DNA of 64,000 bases from Astrocystis sublimbata (Eukaryota > Ascomycota > Sordariomycetes > Xylariales > Xylariaceae). Positions 51,301 through 61,553 of the stretch are shown here, in pieces. The notes beneath the pieces are model-generated. The model was given only the letters and a program-made list of their open reading frames with translations. It was not told where the DNA came from and made no database searches. The translations under genes and the position numbers were made by a program. The stretch spans positions 1-64,000 of the forward strand of contig JAJNNY010000014.1 of NCBI GenBank assembly GCA_022453515.1. Direction: 5' to 3'. The first letter of the stretch is position 1. Each line of letters opens with the position of its first letter.

Positions 51301-52520
51301 AGCTACGGCATGGGGTTCCCTACAAGTTGGGTGAGAGCGCTAACATCAGGTATGTGGGTCTTTTACGAAACGCTTTTCGTGGGGGAATCCCCTCACCGAG
51401 GTGGACATCGAAAATAGCGTCAGTTGAAGGTGCGTTAAGGCTAGGTACGGCGTCGTTGGCCTCTACTGTAGTACATTGTCCAGGATCTCGATGCTGGATT
51501 GTCGTATACTGTGAGGTCTGGCCGATGACTTTGCCATGAAAACTCGTGTCATTGTGAAGAATGTTCCTAGGTATGTAAATTTCTGGGTGTTCGGTACTAC
51601 ATCAAATACCAAGCGTGCGAGGCGACACATCTGGTAGACGTAGATCGCAAGCCGCTAATAGGCCCGAGCTACAAGTCTAGTTTCTGTCGGTAGTCACACT
51701 TGTCATCACTCAAGTGTCAAATACGAGGGAGTTGTAGACAATGACGTTTCACCTGTGAGATATCAGTTGAGACCTGCTCAGTTGTGTTCCGGTCGGAAAG
51801 ATGCATAGGCGTAAGGTGCCGAAAGCAACATCCGATGAAGCCTTGTGTCCGATAGAATAGCACGGCACTAAAATCTCATTGGGTTCGGATACACGTATGA
51901 GGCAATACACACAGACCTAAACAAAACCGATTGTTGCATGGCGATGAATGGCAGTTTGATCTCACTGACATTCATTTTTGCCATTTCTGTATCTCTGAGT
52001 TTGTGAGTGTTGAAGAAAATTGGAACAGGAATCACAAGACCCTATTCTGCATTTCGAGGCTTAGAAAACAAGCGCAATAGTTGTCATCTCCGAGGAAGTT
52101 CCACGCCATAGTACTGCGATACTCTGAACGGGTTCCAGGCTTACACGTCAACTTGCGTGTGTGGGTTGATGGGTTGATCACTGTCATAAAGTTGTCAAAA
52201 CATTCCTAAGTAGCTAGCATTGAATGACTACAAAAAGCCTACATAAACTTGATGTAACAACCTTAGGAAAGAATAAATTAAGTGTTATTGCTGTGCGGCT
52301 CTTTTCCAATAGTTGCTTACTTTTATCACATTATTCTTTCTTCGCTCTCAGAATGATGAATTGGCAATCGCTACCCAATCAGGTCACAGGTGTATTTCGA
52401 CTAGCGGGATTCTACACGCTAAAGCCTGCCATTGATTGGCCATCTTCGATCACATGATTTCGCGTCAAGGTACTCAGGTACCTAAAATACATGGCATTTC
52501 TTGGGCTCTTGTAGGTTTTG
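48328..52520. other. 4.2 kb gene-free region
   Basis: This is the longest gene-free stretch of the window. It contains the channel promoter on the left and the MutY promoter on the right. Small ORFs (60-145 residues) overlap in all frames around 48.6-49.7 kb and 50.1-50.7 kb, without family features. Motif copies near 48753-48778 (GGTACCGAGGTACC), 50016-50027 (CTAGGTACCTAG) and 52476-52485 (CAGGTACCTA) are present. I saw no tRNA or other structured RNA I could defend. Confidence 0.5.
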
Positions 52521-54473
52521 ATGAGCCACTCGAATACCGTCGCCATCATGAGACGCTCCTTGCGACAGGCTCGTCATCGAACTTCTGAGGTTCAGAATCT
52601 CCTAAGAGAGGCCACCCCAGAGGCTGATACGATCAAACCGTCGGCGCCCCCAGAGCAATCAAATCCTAGAAAGAGGTCAGCGTTAGCGACCCGTACGCGT
52701 AATGACGCGTCAAACAGTGATGGGGATGACTATCAAGCATCAGACCAAGAGCTATCGAAGAAGAAGCGCAAAGTAGCGTCACGAAGCAAAAGTACATCGA
52801 AAAATGGGAATCTACAACTGTTTCAACAACTACTAGACATCGACAGGGAGGTATCAGATTTCCCACCATGTCAACTACCTCAGCGGGTTCATAATGTCGA
52901 TTATCACCGCCCGCTACTGCTCGACAGCCGAGAAGGGCGAGCCGAGCTCCTCAGATGGTTTGACAGTGTCAGCTGTCAGCGGTCAATGCCGTGGCGAAAG
53001 GCTTGGATAGATCCAAGGACCCAAGAAAATGCTAGCGACCCTGCACTGCTACGCCAAAAGCTTGAGCGTCGCGCCTACGAGGTCTGGATCAGCGAGATCA
53101 TGTTGCAACAGACGCGTGTCGCTGTAGTAATCGATTATTGGAACAGGTGGTTCCAGAAGTGGCCTACGATTCACGAACTGGCAGGCGCCAAGCCCGACGA
53201 TGTTCTGGCGGCATGGCGTGGGTTGGGCTACTACAGCCGCGCTACAAGGATACATGAAGCCGCCAAAATCGTGTGCGGAGATCCGGTGATGAAAGGTCTT
53301 TTGCCTTCAGCTGTGGATGAGCTCGTTGCGAAGGTTCCCGGAGTCGGTCGGTACACTGCTGGTGCCGTTTCCGCCATCGTCTTTGGGGAGGCCGCTCCTA
53401 TGGTTGACGGGAACGTGCTGCGCGTGCTGAGTCGCCAACTAGGTTTACTTGGCAATGTCAAATCGAACAAGGCTGTCATTGATCTTCTGTGGGCAGCAGC
53501 TGACAGCTTGGTTAATGTTGTTGCGAAAGACTCTGATGAAGAGGCAACTTCGGGTTCTGTCGACGAACAGACCAGTGATAGGCCCGGGAGATGGGGCCAG
53601 GCACTGATGGAGCTTGGTAGCACCCTCTGCACCCCCAAGCCCGATTGCGAAGCCTGTCCCATCAGCAGTAGTTGTCGAGCTTACTCTGAGGGTCTTCAAC
53701 TCGCGTCTACAAAAGGGCTTGCTCCGAAAGCTATGCCCAATGTCCCTGCCCCTGACATTGAAGATTCGTGCAACTTCTGTGAATCATTCGAAGACGCACA
53801 GGATGGAGGTGATGAAGACGGTGGTGCTTTGCCTATCTCAAAGAAAGCTAATCCTACGAGCAAGGCAAAACCCCGTGCCAAAAGACAAGCTACCCTATCA
53901 GCATTTTTCAACGAAACGGGCGAACACACGCACTCCACGAAATCGATACCTACCGAGATTACTCCTGCAGGGTTGGCTACTATTGTTGATCACGCCCGCA
54001 AGTTCCCTATCAAAGTTGTCAAGAAAGCCGTCAAAGAACAAGAGACTCTGGTCTGCGCTATACGTCGGAGTGACGGGCGGTATCTTATCCATCGGCGGCC
54101 GCAGAAGGGTTTGTTGGCTGGCTTGTGGGAGTTTCCCAGCTTGATCGTTACTGAGGACTCTGAAAGGACGGCGACGGCTTACAAGCAAGTTGCTAAGCTA
54201 TTTGCATCGGAAACCCTTGATCCAACTCTTGAGCTCAAATCCTCATTACATCCAAAACTCAAGTTCGTCAACAAGCTTGGGAGTGTGCCCTGGCTGTTTT
54301 CCCATCTCAAGTTGACAATGCATGTCTTCCTGTTTGAATGTCAATGCTCGGATGATGAATTCAATATTTTGCCAAGCATTAACGATCGATGGAGTAGTTC
54401 GGTTGAAGAAGAGTCTATGGGTACAGGGATGAGGAAGTGCTGGGAGCTCGTGCGACAGGCGAATGGTGATTGA
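52521..54473 (+). CDS. Adenine DNA glycosylase (MutY homologue)
   Basis: Single-exon gene, 650 residues. It excises adenine mispaired with 8-oxoguanine in nuclear/mitochondrial base excision repair. The N-terminus is basic and carries an NLS-like K-K-K-R-K stretch. The glycosylase domain (about 140-400) has the catalytic Glu E192 in S-E-I-M-L-Q-Q-T-R, a helix-hairpin-helix V-P-G-V-G-R-Y-T-A-G-A, and the catalytic Asp D296 in M-V-D-G-N-V. The 4Fe-4S cysteines are C370, C376, C379 and C385. The first spacing is C-x5-C rather than the C-x6-C usual in MutY/Nth proteins. The C-terminal 150 residues form the Nudix-like 8-oxoG recognition domain (Y-L-I-H-R-R-P-Q-K-G-L-L-A-G-L-W-E-F-P). An upstream frame opens only with TTG, so the ATG at 52521 was used; a second ATG nine codons later is possible. 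Confidence 0.93.
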   Translation: MSHSNTVAIMRRSLRQARHRTSEVQNLLREATPEADTIKPSAPPEQSNPRKRSALATRTRNDASNSDGDDYQASDQELSKKKRKVASRSKSTSKNGNLQLFQQLLDIDREVSDFPPCQLPQRVHNVDYHRPLLLDSREGRAELLRWFDSVSCQRSMPWRKAWIDPRTQENASDPALLRQKLERRAYEVWISEIMLQQTRVAVVIDYWNRWFQKWPTIHELAGAKPDDVLAAWRGLGYYSRATRIHEAAKIVCGDPVMKGLLPSAVDELVAKVPGVGRYTAGAVSAIVFGEAAPMVDGNVLRVLSRQLGLLGNVKSNKAVIDLLWAAADSLVNVVAKDSDEEATSGSVDEQTSDRPGRWGQALMELGSTLCTPKPDCEACPISSSCRAYSEGLQLASTKGLAPKAMPNVPAPDIEDSCNFCESFEDAQDGGDEDGGALPISKKANPTSKAKPRAKRQATLSAFFNETGEHTHSTKSIPTEITPAGLATIVDHARKFPIKVVKKAVKEQETLVCAIRRSDGRYLIHRRPQKGLLAGLWEFPSLIVTEDSERTATAYKQVAKLFASETLDPTLELKSSLHPKLKFVNKLGSVPWLFSHLKLTMHVFLFECQCSDDEFNILPSINDRWSSSVEEESMGTGMRKCWELVRQANGD

Positions 54474-54749
54474 GACAGATCAGCCACATTAGGCACCGTT
54501 ACAACAAACACAAATGATATTTCGAAGAGGCGATACCAGACAATTCCTGTTGCTGACGTGGTGATACTATCGGCGCATAGGTCAACGTTGCGACTTCTTT
54601 GTTGGGAACAACCCCTCCCCGCCCAGAATACCACATTCCGTTTCTGGTACCTGTTTTGATCGCCACGACTTGGAATTGGATCTTGGTATAACGGACACAA
54701 TTCGAAGAGTTTGGCTACAATTTACATACACGATCCTTGGCCCAACGCA

Positions 54750-56540
54750 ATGAAGGTCTTTGGAAACATTGCACATCTAGCTTCGTTGCTTCTATTCGCC
54801 AGTCTTGGCCAGGCCCTCCTCGAGGTGATTCAAGCAGCGACCCCTCCCCGCTTAGATCTCAGCAAGCCAGCGTGCAGACAACATGTCTTTACTCATGACT
54901 TCGGTAACAGCTATGGGTCTCCGTATGTCGGATATTATAATCCGCCTTGTAATTGCGATTACACTACGACCATATTCAATCTGAGCGTGGTATCTAAAGG
55001 GCGACAGTATGACCGGCTCGCAACGCTTTGGCTTGGCGATGTCGAAGTCTGGCGGACATCGACGGCAATGCCAACGCAGACGGGGATTCATTGGTCGTTT
55101 CAAAAGGACATGACAATCTGGGACACCTTGCTACGAAGCCACGACCCTCAGAAGATTATTTTCGAATTGAATAACGTCATTGACGGTGACCGCTATACGG
55201 GCCTCTTCAACGTCACGCTTGAAGCTCTCTACTTTGACGACATATATGAGGGCGATGGGGGCTTGCATCCCGCGGAGCACATATATGCCATCTCGACGCG
55301 CTCATCCTCTAACGATACAACTTCGTTGTTCTCCCTCCCGGAAGATAGCGGAGCCGTGAATCTGACGCTGCCGCGGAACACAGCGACTGCAGTGGTGTCC
55401 ATAATGGCTTCTGGGAATGCGGCGGAGGAGTTCTGGTTTACTAATGTGCCTACCGAATACATCAACACATTCCCGGAAAACGAGGGCTGGCTAATCGGCT
55501 ATAGCCCGTTTTGTGAGGTGCAGCTACTTATCGATGGTCAGCTTGCGGGTGTTTCGTGGCCCTTTCCCATACTTTTCACTGGCGGTGTCGACCCTGGGGC
55601 TTGGAGACCGATTGTGGGTATCGACACGTATGAACTGCCTTCATTCGAGATTGACGTAACGCCATGGCTTGGGCAATTGACAGACGGAAAACCTCATAGC
55701 TTTGCTCTCCGCGTCGTCGGTTACAACACTTCTGCCAACGACATCGGCCCTGTTAGCGAGAATTGGTGGGTATCGGGATCTGTCTTTGTTTGGCTTGACA
55801 ATTCGTGCGAGCAGACCACAGCAGAAAGCTTCACGATCGACGCACCGCCGCCAATCTTCGATTTTAAACCAACTCTCGGAACTCATACGGCCGAGAATGG
55901 TACTGTAACCAACACATCTTTATACTACTCACTGGGCGCCACTCGAAGCATCAATGTAGCCGCAAAAATGACAAGCGGCGGCGAGACTCGCATGGTTTCT
56001 TGGAGTCAGAACGTGTCATATTCCAACATTCAGAACATGACAGATCTTGCTTTCAACCAGTCTCTCGCCATGGTTTCCTCCGGTAGCTACTCTAGCTCGG
56101 CGTCAGACATCGTCTCGCACTACACGTACCCAATGAATCTGTTCAGCGCATACAAGGTTCCGTCCGAGGGCGCAACCAGTAACCCAGGTTCCGTTTTATG
56201 CCTCGTTGATAGAAGCAAATTCACGGACGGTATCTCGATACTGCCGTTTCTCACCGGAACGTCACTCGGCCATGAGAATCTGAACACCAGACAGAATGTT
56301 ACTTCAGACTATCATTGGAATTCAACTATAGTGGAAGGCACTACAGGTTTGGATACGATGGATGGCGAAGTATGGTTCTCGTCAACTACTTCGCCAGGGT
56401 CTAAACAAGGTGTTAAAAACTACAGTCGCTACGCGAAAGAGAAGGATGACGCTCTACTAGTTGATAGGGAAGAATGGGCCACGATGCCAGTACCAAGCAC
56501 GGAGCCACTCCCCGTTGTTGAAGGAGAGCCAGAGGTCTAG
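54750..56540 (+). CDS. Secreted peptide-N4-(N-acetyl-beta-glucosaminyl)asparagine amidase A (PNGase A) family protein
   Basis: Single exon, 596 residues. A signal peptide (K-V-F-G-N-I-A-H-L-A-S-L-L-L-F-A-S-L) is followed by the PNGase A-like domain, with blocks such as H-D-F-G-N-S-Y-G-S-P-Y-V-G-Y-Y-N-P-P-C and L-W-L-G-D-V-E-V-W-R-T-S-T. More than ten N-x-S/T sequons are scattered along the protein, fitting a secreted glycoprotein. Founder plant enzymes remove N-glycans from glycopeptides at acid pH; whether the fungal copies are active amidases is not shown by the sequence. The start is the ATG at 54750; the frame is open upstream only from TTG. It sits 0.28 kb after the MutY gene on the same strand, with a convergent hydrolase gene 0.15 kb downstream. 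Confidence 0.85.
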   Translation: MKVFGNIAHLASLLLFASLGQALLEVIQAATPPRLDLSKPACRQHVFTHDFGNSYGSPYVGYYNPPCNCDYTTTIFNLSVVSKGRQYDRLATLWLGDVEVWRTSTAMPTQTGIHWSFQKDMTIWDTLLRSHDPQKIIFELNNVIDGDRYTGLFNVTLEALYFDDIYEGDGGLHPAEHIYAISTRSSSNDTTSLFSLPEDSGAVNLTLPRNTATAVVSIMASGNAAEEFWFTNVPTEYINTFPENEGWLIGYSPFCEVQLLIDGQLAGVSWPFPILFTGGVDPGAWRPIVGIDTYELPSFEIDVTPWLGQLTDGKPHSFALRVVGYNTSANDIGPVSENWWVSGSVFVWLDNSCEQTTAESFTIDAPPPIFDFKPTLGTHTAENGTVTNTSLYYSLGATRSINVAAKMTSGGETRMVSWSQNVSYSNIQNMTDLAFNQSLAMVSSGSYSSSASDIVSHYTYPMNLFSAYKVPSEGATSNPGSVLCLVDRSKFTDGISILPFLTGTSLGHENLNTRQNVTSDYHWNSTIVEGTTGLDTMDGEVWFSSTTSPGSKQGVKNYSRYAKEKDDALLVDREEWATMPVPSTEPLPVVEGEPEV

Positions 56541-56694
56541 TCACGGGCCAAAGCAGATGCCGATCTTTGTGTAATAGGACATGACAATCGCAAACGCCTC
56601 AACAAAGACACATCCAATTCATTAAGCTGGCATCATGTTTTGATAGATTGAGAGCCAAGGCCTCTTGAGATGGTTTTGGAGAGTATGGCTTGTC

Positions 56695-57627
56695 TCAATT
56701 ACAAGTACACGAGTTTACGAAATCGGCAACTTGCACACCCCAAGCCTCTTCACGTTCAATGCCCGTGCCTAAACCAAGCTGGGGACTAATGTGGTTGTGC
56801 CCTTTGATCACCTGTATCTCGATATCCTTACCCGGCCATATCTGCTTGAAATCCTCGCCAGACTGAATGATAACGGGCGGATCCAGCTCGCTGACCAGCA
56901 CTAGCAACTTAACATCCGGTATGCTGTTGGTAGAGCCGGGCTTCAACGTTTCTTGCACTATTCCCATTGCCGAGTTCGTAAAGATTGTGTCCTCACCCAC
57001 GTACGCCAGTATATCCGCGCTGCGCACATCCCCCCAGTGAAACGGCGTGCCGAGGCAGATGACGCCGCGAATTTGCACGCCAGCCCCCTTGGTCAAGAAC
57101 TCGTTTCTCGCCGATTGGAATTCGGCGTCGAAGAGATAAGTAGTCGCATGGACACCGCCTGCCGAGTTCCCTACCAAGATGAGATTGATGTTCTCATACC
57201 CATCCCGACTCGCGAGCGAACTCTTTATCCACTCCACGACAAGCTTGACGTCTTCGCCGCCAGATGGGTATTTCGCGCCGTGGGGCAAGAGTCTGTAGTC
57301 CGGCACGATGACCGTGTAGCCGAACTTGGAGGTGAAGTACCGTCCCAGGTTGCCGAACATCAGACCGTCCGCATAGCCTTCGTTGAAGCGCCCGCCTTGC
57401 GTGAAGCCGCCGCCGTGCAAGAATACGAGGACTGTCGGGGCCTTCGACGGCTGGTTGTCGGGGTAGTAGATGTCGAGGAGGTTGCGCGGGTGGGGGCCGT
57501 AGCTGTGTGTCTCGCGGCGCGCGGACCGGATGTCGGCCTCGTTCGCTTTCAAGAGGCCTTCGTAGGTCGCGAAGGTTGGGCCTAGGACCTCGCCGATGTC
57601 TGTGCCGAAGGGGGGGAGCTTGTCCAT
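56695..57627 (-). CDS. Alpha/beta hydrolase (HGGG-type, esterase/lipase-like)
   Basis: Single exon, 310 residues. It has the oxyanion-hole motif H71-G-G-G-F, the nucleophile elbow G-N-S155-A-G-G, a likely acidic residue in L-V-S-E-L-D-P-P and a catalytic His in K-G-H-N-H-I-S-P. The triad is therefore intact. No signal peptide is present, so it is predicted cytosolic. The pattern matches the carboxylesterase/kynurenine-formamidase-like branch of the HSL/AB-hydrolase-3 group; the substrate is unknown. The ATG at 57627 was chosen because the longer open frame begins only at GTG. It converges on the PNGase A-like gene with a 154 bp spacer. Confidence 0.85.
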   Translation of the reverse strand: MDKLPPFGTDIGEVLGPTFATYEGLLKANEADIRSARRETHSYGPHPRNLLDIYYPDNQPSKAPTVLVFLHGGGFTQGGRFNEGYADGLMFGNLGRYFTSKFGYTVIVPDYRLLPHGAKYPSGGEDVKLVVEWIKSSLASRDGYENINLILVGNSAGGVHATTYLFDAEFQSARNEFLTKGAGVQIRGVICLGTPFHWGDVRSADILAYVGEDTIFTNSAMGIVQETLKPGSTNSIPDVKLLVLVSELDPPVIIQSGEDFKQIWPGKDIEIQVIKGHNHISPQLGLGTGIEREEAWGVQVADFVNSCTCN

Positions 57628-58599
57628 CTTGTCGAAATGCGTTGTCACTCGCTTTTGTTTTCAGTTTTGTGTTTCTAACACGGCGAAAGTAGTGTCACGG
57701 AACTGTATTGTATGAGAAAAGTATCAATCAAATTTTAATGGCTTGGGTGTATGCTACTTCACCTTAGGTGGACTGCAGATGAATGATTACTTGGGCAGAC
57801 TTGGATCCACCGCGCCCATGCCCTTTCGCTCTTGTCCATGATGGATATATATGGAAATTCATGTACGACGTGCCTTCCTGGTGGCATTGCCTACCTAATG
57901 CTCAGGTAACTCGAGGGGTGGATAATGCGGGGGGCGACTCCGCTTTAACCGAAGGTCCGTAACATCGTGATGCTTGGTTTCGGCACTTGGTGACTGCCTA
58001 ATTCGGGAAATCTAAAGCGGCAGGTACGAGCACCTGTATAGCTTCATGTCCGGGGATTCGAAGTATGGTAAATATATCAGTATCTACCTTAGGTAGGTAA
58101 GTAGACTTGCTAAGTCAAATAACGCCTTCTAGCGAAAAAGCGACAATGTCTGAAGGGCTTCACTACACTTGACGTAGCATATACAAATTAAAGAGGACGG
58201 CATTTATGGGAGCAAAGTTGTATTGCCAAGTTTCTAATCATCTGCAAAATACCTAACAGTGACATCGATCGAGCGATTCGCATCAAGGTAATTCGACAAT
58301 CCTATGTGGGTGACATCAGGTTTCTAACGTGAGATTCCTCCGAGCACTCAACTACGCCAGGCAAGTAGCCGCGGCCGTTACATCGATCTAAAGACCCAAG
58401 ACCTCCACGTAATCAAGATTCTGACTTGACAACTCGTACATCACAGACGATCTCAAACGTCGTCGTTCCTTCCATATGGGGAAAGCATCAACATGCAGTG
58501 AATCAAACATTCAGTTTCGCGGGGCAAGGAGAGCAAGTGCGAGGAAGAAGACGGAGCAAAAAGTGAAAAAGAGTGCATGTTACTCAAGACGTGCTGTTC
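57628..58599. other. Spacer between alpha/beta hydrolase and F-box gene
   Basis: Holds the hydrolase promoter and the F-box 3' UTR (both minus-strand genes). A CCTTAGGTAGGTAAG motif is at 58087-58101. No gene seen. Confidence 0.5.
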
Positions 58600-60309
58600 T
58601 CAAAGCTGTGTCGTCGTGCTCGTCACGCCATCCTTTGTTTCGAGAACGATAACCATGTGATTATTGTATGCCATCTTGCGCCAGGCCTTGATGACGTGAG
58701 CGCCGGGTTCGAAAGGAGGAGTTCCGCTCCAGGTAGCGCGACCAAATTTGTCATCTCTCTCGAACGTGAAGACGTGCAGGGGGGAAATGACGCCGGACCA
58801 GTAGGTAAGTGCCTGTACGCGCAGGTGCTGGAGCTTCGGCATGTTTTTCACAGCCTTGACCATGGCGAGGTAGAACTTATCCATCTTCTGCCGCTTGCCT
58901 GTGAATCGGTGCTGCTGGGGTTTGAGGTCGTGGCTTGGAGTGTACTCGGCGGGCAAGTTGTGCAAGGGCAAGTCGGCTTGGACACGGGGAGATTCGGAAT
59001 CGTCGGCCTCAAACAACCATTCTCCAGTGGGCTCGACGATGTGATAGTACAACTCCATATACTTCAGATCGGGCCAGAAAGGTGCTGGGTTGGCAGCGTC
59101 GACTTCCTTGGGCCAAAACAACTCCGGTGTTCCTAGCACTGCATCATCGCCAGTTAGTTACCATTGCTCTCGAGACACATATAAGGGAGAGGGAGTGAAG
59201 GAAGGTAGTTCAAGACAAACTTACTGCCATGGGCGTCCACGAAGATCATCTTCTGAGTGGCGTTGCGGTAGGCTCGAGTCAACGTGTCAGACTCATCCGG
59301 TTTGCAAAGCACTTCGCCTCTGTAGATCTGGTTTGCAGGCGGGTAGTAGTCTAGGTAAAACCTCATCGAGCTCACGCTGCCTGGCATAATGTCCAGTGCG
59401 TTGGCCATGCCTAGAGACAAATCAGTCAGAACATGTTCGGAAAGTAGAGCGCGAGAAGGAAGCCACGACTCCAATAATGATATGGAAATAAGGTTAACTT
59501 ACGTCGGCGGGCTACACGTCGCGCAAAACTTGGGTTGTCCCGGAATCGCACATATACGTCCTTCAATCTTGGGAACGTGCGAAACAGGAACTCGACTCCG
59601 GCAGCGGACATGTAACGCTCACAATCATCGCGGAAGGTGAATCTGGTGACGGCGGGAATTGGTGCGGTCTTGGGCTTTCCATAGAGTTCTAGGACCGAGT
59701 CCCATGCTCGATTCTGAGACGCAGGATCAGTAAGTGGTCGTGCTCATGTGACAGAGTTTGCTTACGTGAAGTAGATCACCCGGTACGATTCCAAACTCGT
59801 TGCGAATCCATTGGTGGCCATCGATGTATCGGGCATCGGATGGTGAAGCTGGAAGAAGTTGCAGTTCGAAAGTTCTGCCAGTTGATGGCCAAGTGCTGAG
59901 GTGGCCCAGAAGCGCATTCATCGCCTTGGTGAAGGCCAGATCGTTTCGGAATCTGTCTTCTGCCGACTCGATGACGCTGCACTGCAATCAAAGTTAGCAA
60001 GATGTTGAGCCAAGACGTGGCCAATCCAGAAGCACTCACATCGGCCGCGGTGTACGGAGGCAGCTTGATGACGACAATCAGTCGCCGCACCAAGCCGAAT
60101 CGCTCCGGGCGATGCTGGAGAATCTCCATCAGCTCGCCAGCTTCGCTTGCTGGAAGCCACAACTCTTGGAAGGTCTGCTTCTCAACGACACTCTGCCATA
60201 AAGGATTGACAGAGGCCAGCCTTCCTTTCTGGCCCTTGAGCCTGGAGGACACCGCCAAGTTGACGATGTCCTCCAGGACTTCAAGTGGCAAGTTGTCAAG
60301 CCCTGCCAT
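58600..60309 (-). CDS. F-box-like domain protein
   Basis: Five minus-strand exons (60040-60309, 59766-59981, 59503-59713, 59225-59410, 58600-59138) give about 473 residues, phases consistent. The N-terminal ~45 residues fit an F-box: L-P-L-E-V-L-E-D-I-V, then R-L-A-S-V-N-P-L-W-Q-S-V-V-E-K-Q-T-F. F-box proteins usually bind Skp1 and present targets to an SCF ubiquitin ligase; the target-binding part here has no recognised repeats. Downstream exons carry aromatic-rich blocks such as V-R-F-R-D-N-P-S-F-A-R-R and W-P-D-L-K-Y-M-E-L-Y-Y. This resembles the large lineage-expanded F-box families of Sordariomycetes whose functions are unknown. The ATG at 60309 is the first usable one; the frame upstream is open only from TTG. 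A repeat array begins about 100 bp upstream. Confidence 0.75.
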
Positions 60310-60412
60310 GGCCTCCGAGATCTGGGTTGCTGTCCCGTTTGGAGGGTTTTCCTTGGGTAAAAGGTTGCTGGAAGATGCAAAAGAAAGAGGTAAGAAGCTG
60401 AGTACTTTAGGT

Positions 60413-60616
60413 TGCAACTGAAGAGAAAAAATCGGAACAGGTGGGAGGGAGTGTGTGTGTTAGGGCAGTGTCAACTGGAAGACCTCAGCTGAAGAGTAAA
60501 AAGCGGAACAGGTGAGAGTGTGTGTGTTAGGGCAGTGTCAACTGAAGACCTCAACTGAAGAGAGAAAAGCGGAACAGGTGGGAGTGTGTGTGTTAGGGCA
60601 GTGGCAACTGGAAGAC
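60413..60616. repeat. Three-copy tandem repeat, units about 66-71 bp
   Basis: Three head-to-tail copies share CAACTGAAGAGAAAAAGCGG-like, AACAGGTGGGAGTGTGTGTG-like and TTAGGGCAGTGTCAACTG-like segments. The landmark CGGAACAGG recurs at 60432, 60503 and 60569. The first copy starts about 100 bp upstream of the F-box ATG, so it lies in that gene's promoter or 5' UTR. Confidence 0.9.
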
Positions 60617-61344
60617 CTATGCGGATACATGAGATATGCGAGCAAACAGCGCTGCCAGACTTGTTATGCGCATTCGCATAATCGGCGACTAGGAGCGTGA
60701 TGCTGGGAGTTGACAGTTGACGAAGCGGGTCCAACAACCCCTTTGCAAAGGCTGCCCCCTCAATGACCGAGGCAAGTGCTCGAGTGAATACATGAAAGAC
60801 CAGATAACACACAGAAGCTACCAACAGGCCACAGAAGAGGTATGGGAGTTCTGAACAGGGGAACAGGAATGTGAGAGACAGGGTACGGGATGAGGACTCA
60901 CAATGTCAAGCAGACATTTCAACCTTTTGACCCATGGTCCCCCCAACCTGGACAAAAGATTGTTTAGAAACTCGACAGCAGCAATCAAGGTTGTGCTTCC
61001 TCACCATGACAGCAACCCAAATCTCGTGCCTATGGTAGCAGTCAATAATATATCCCCAACTAATGAAGCATTGGGCAGCTCTGGGTTTCGAAGGGACTTA
61101 ATCACAGTGAGAAGTGTATGAGGAGTCAACTTACCAATCTCGTTAGGGTCAGCCGGCTAGCTAATGACCACTGGCAAGCAGCCATGTAGCTATAGCTAGA
61201 CCGGCCGCCCATGTGAGACGCACGAAGCTTCGTTGTCTGTGATAAGGGTCAGTATAAGTACCAAAAGTGACTGTAATCTTGAGAGTGTTCTCGCAAAAAG
61301 GGGGTGCCAAGCTGAAATACAACAGGCGATGCAAGTGCTAACAG

Positions 61345-61553
61345 ACAAGGCGAGTGCAACCAGTCGAAGTGTGAGCCATCAGACGAGGCGGGAGCAACCA
61401 GACGAGGCGGGAGCAACCAGTCGAGGCGGGAGCAACCAGTCGAGGCGGGAGCAACCAGTCGAGGCGGGAGCAACCAGTCGAGGTGAGTGCCATCAGACAA
61501 GGCGGGTGCAGCCAGACAAGACGGAAGCCAATATTCAAAGCGGGAGCAGCCAG
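61345..61553. repeat. 11-copy 19-bp minisatellite
   Basis: Eleven contiguous 19-bp units (209 bp exactly). The core units are identical in ACGAGGCGGGAGCAACCAG or TCGAGGCGGGAGCAACCAG (61383-61477, five units); the flanking units are diverged (for example TCGAAGTGTGAGCCATCAG). Degeneration increases towards both ends, as expected for a minisatellite that turns over in its middle. It has no stop in several frames but no evidence of coding. Confidence 0.95.

Noticed and set aside
56953..57585. 210-codon plus-strand ORF opposite the alpha/beta hydrolase
   Set aside because: The minus-strand frame has a complete catalytic triad; this one is its mirror.
58573..59136. 187-codon plus-strand ORF opposite the last F-box exon
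   Set aside because: It overlaps a spliced gene model with consistent phases; composition is that of an antisense shadow.
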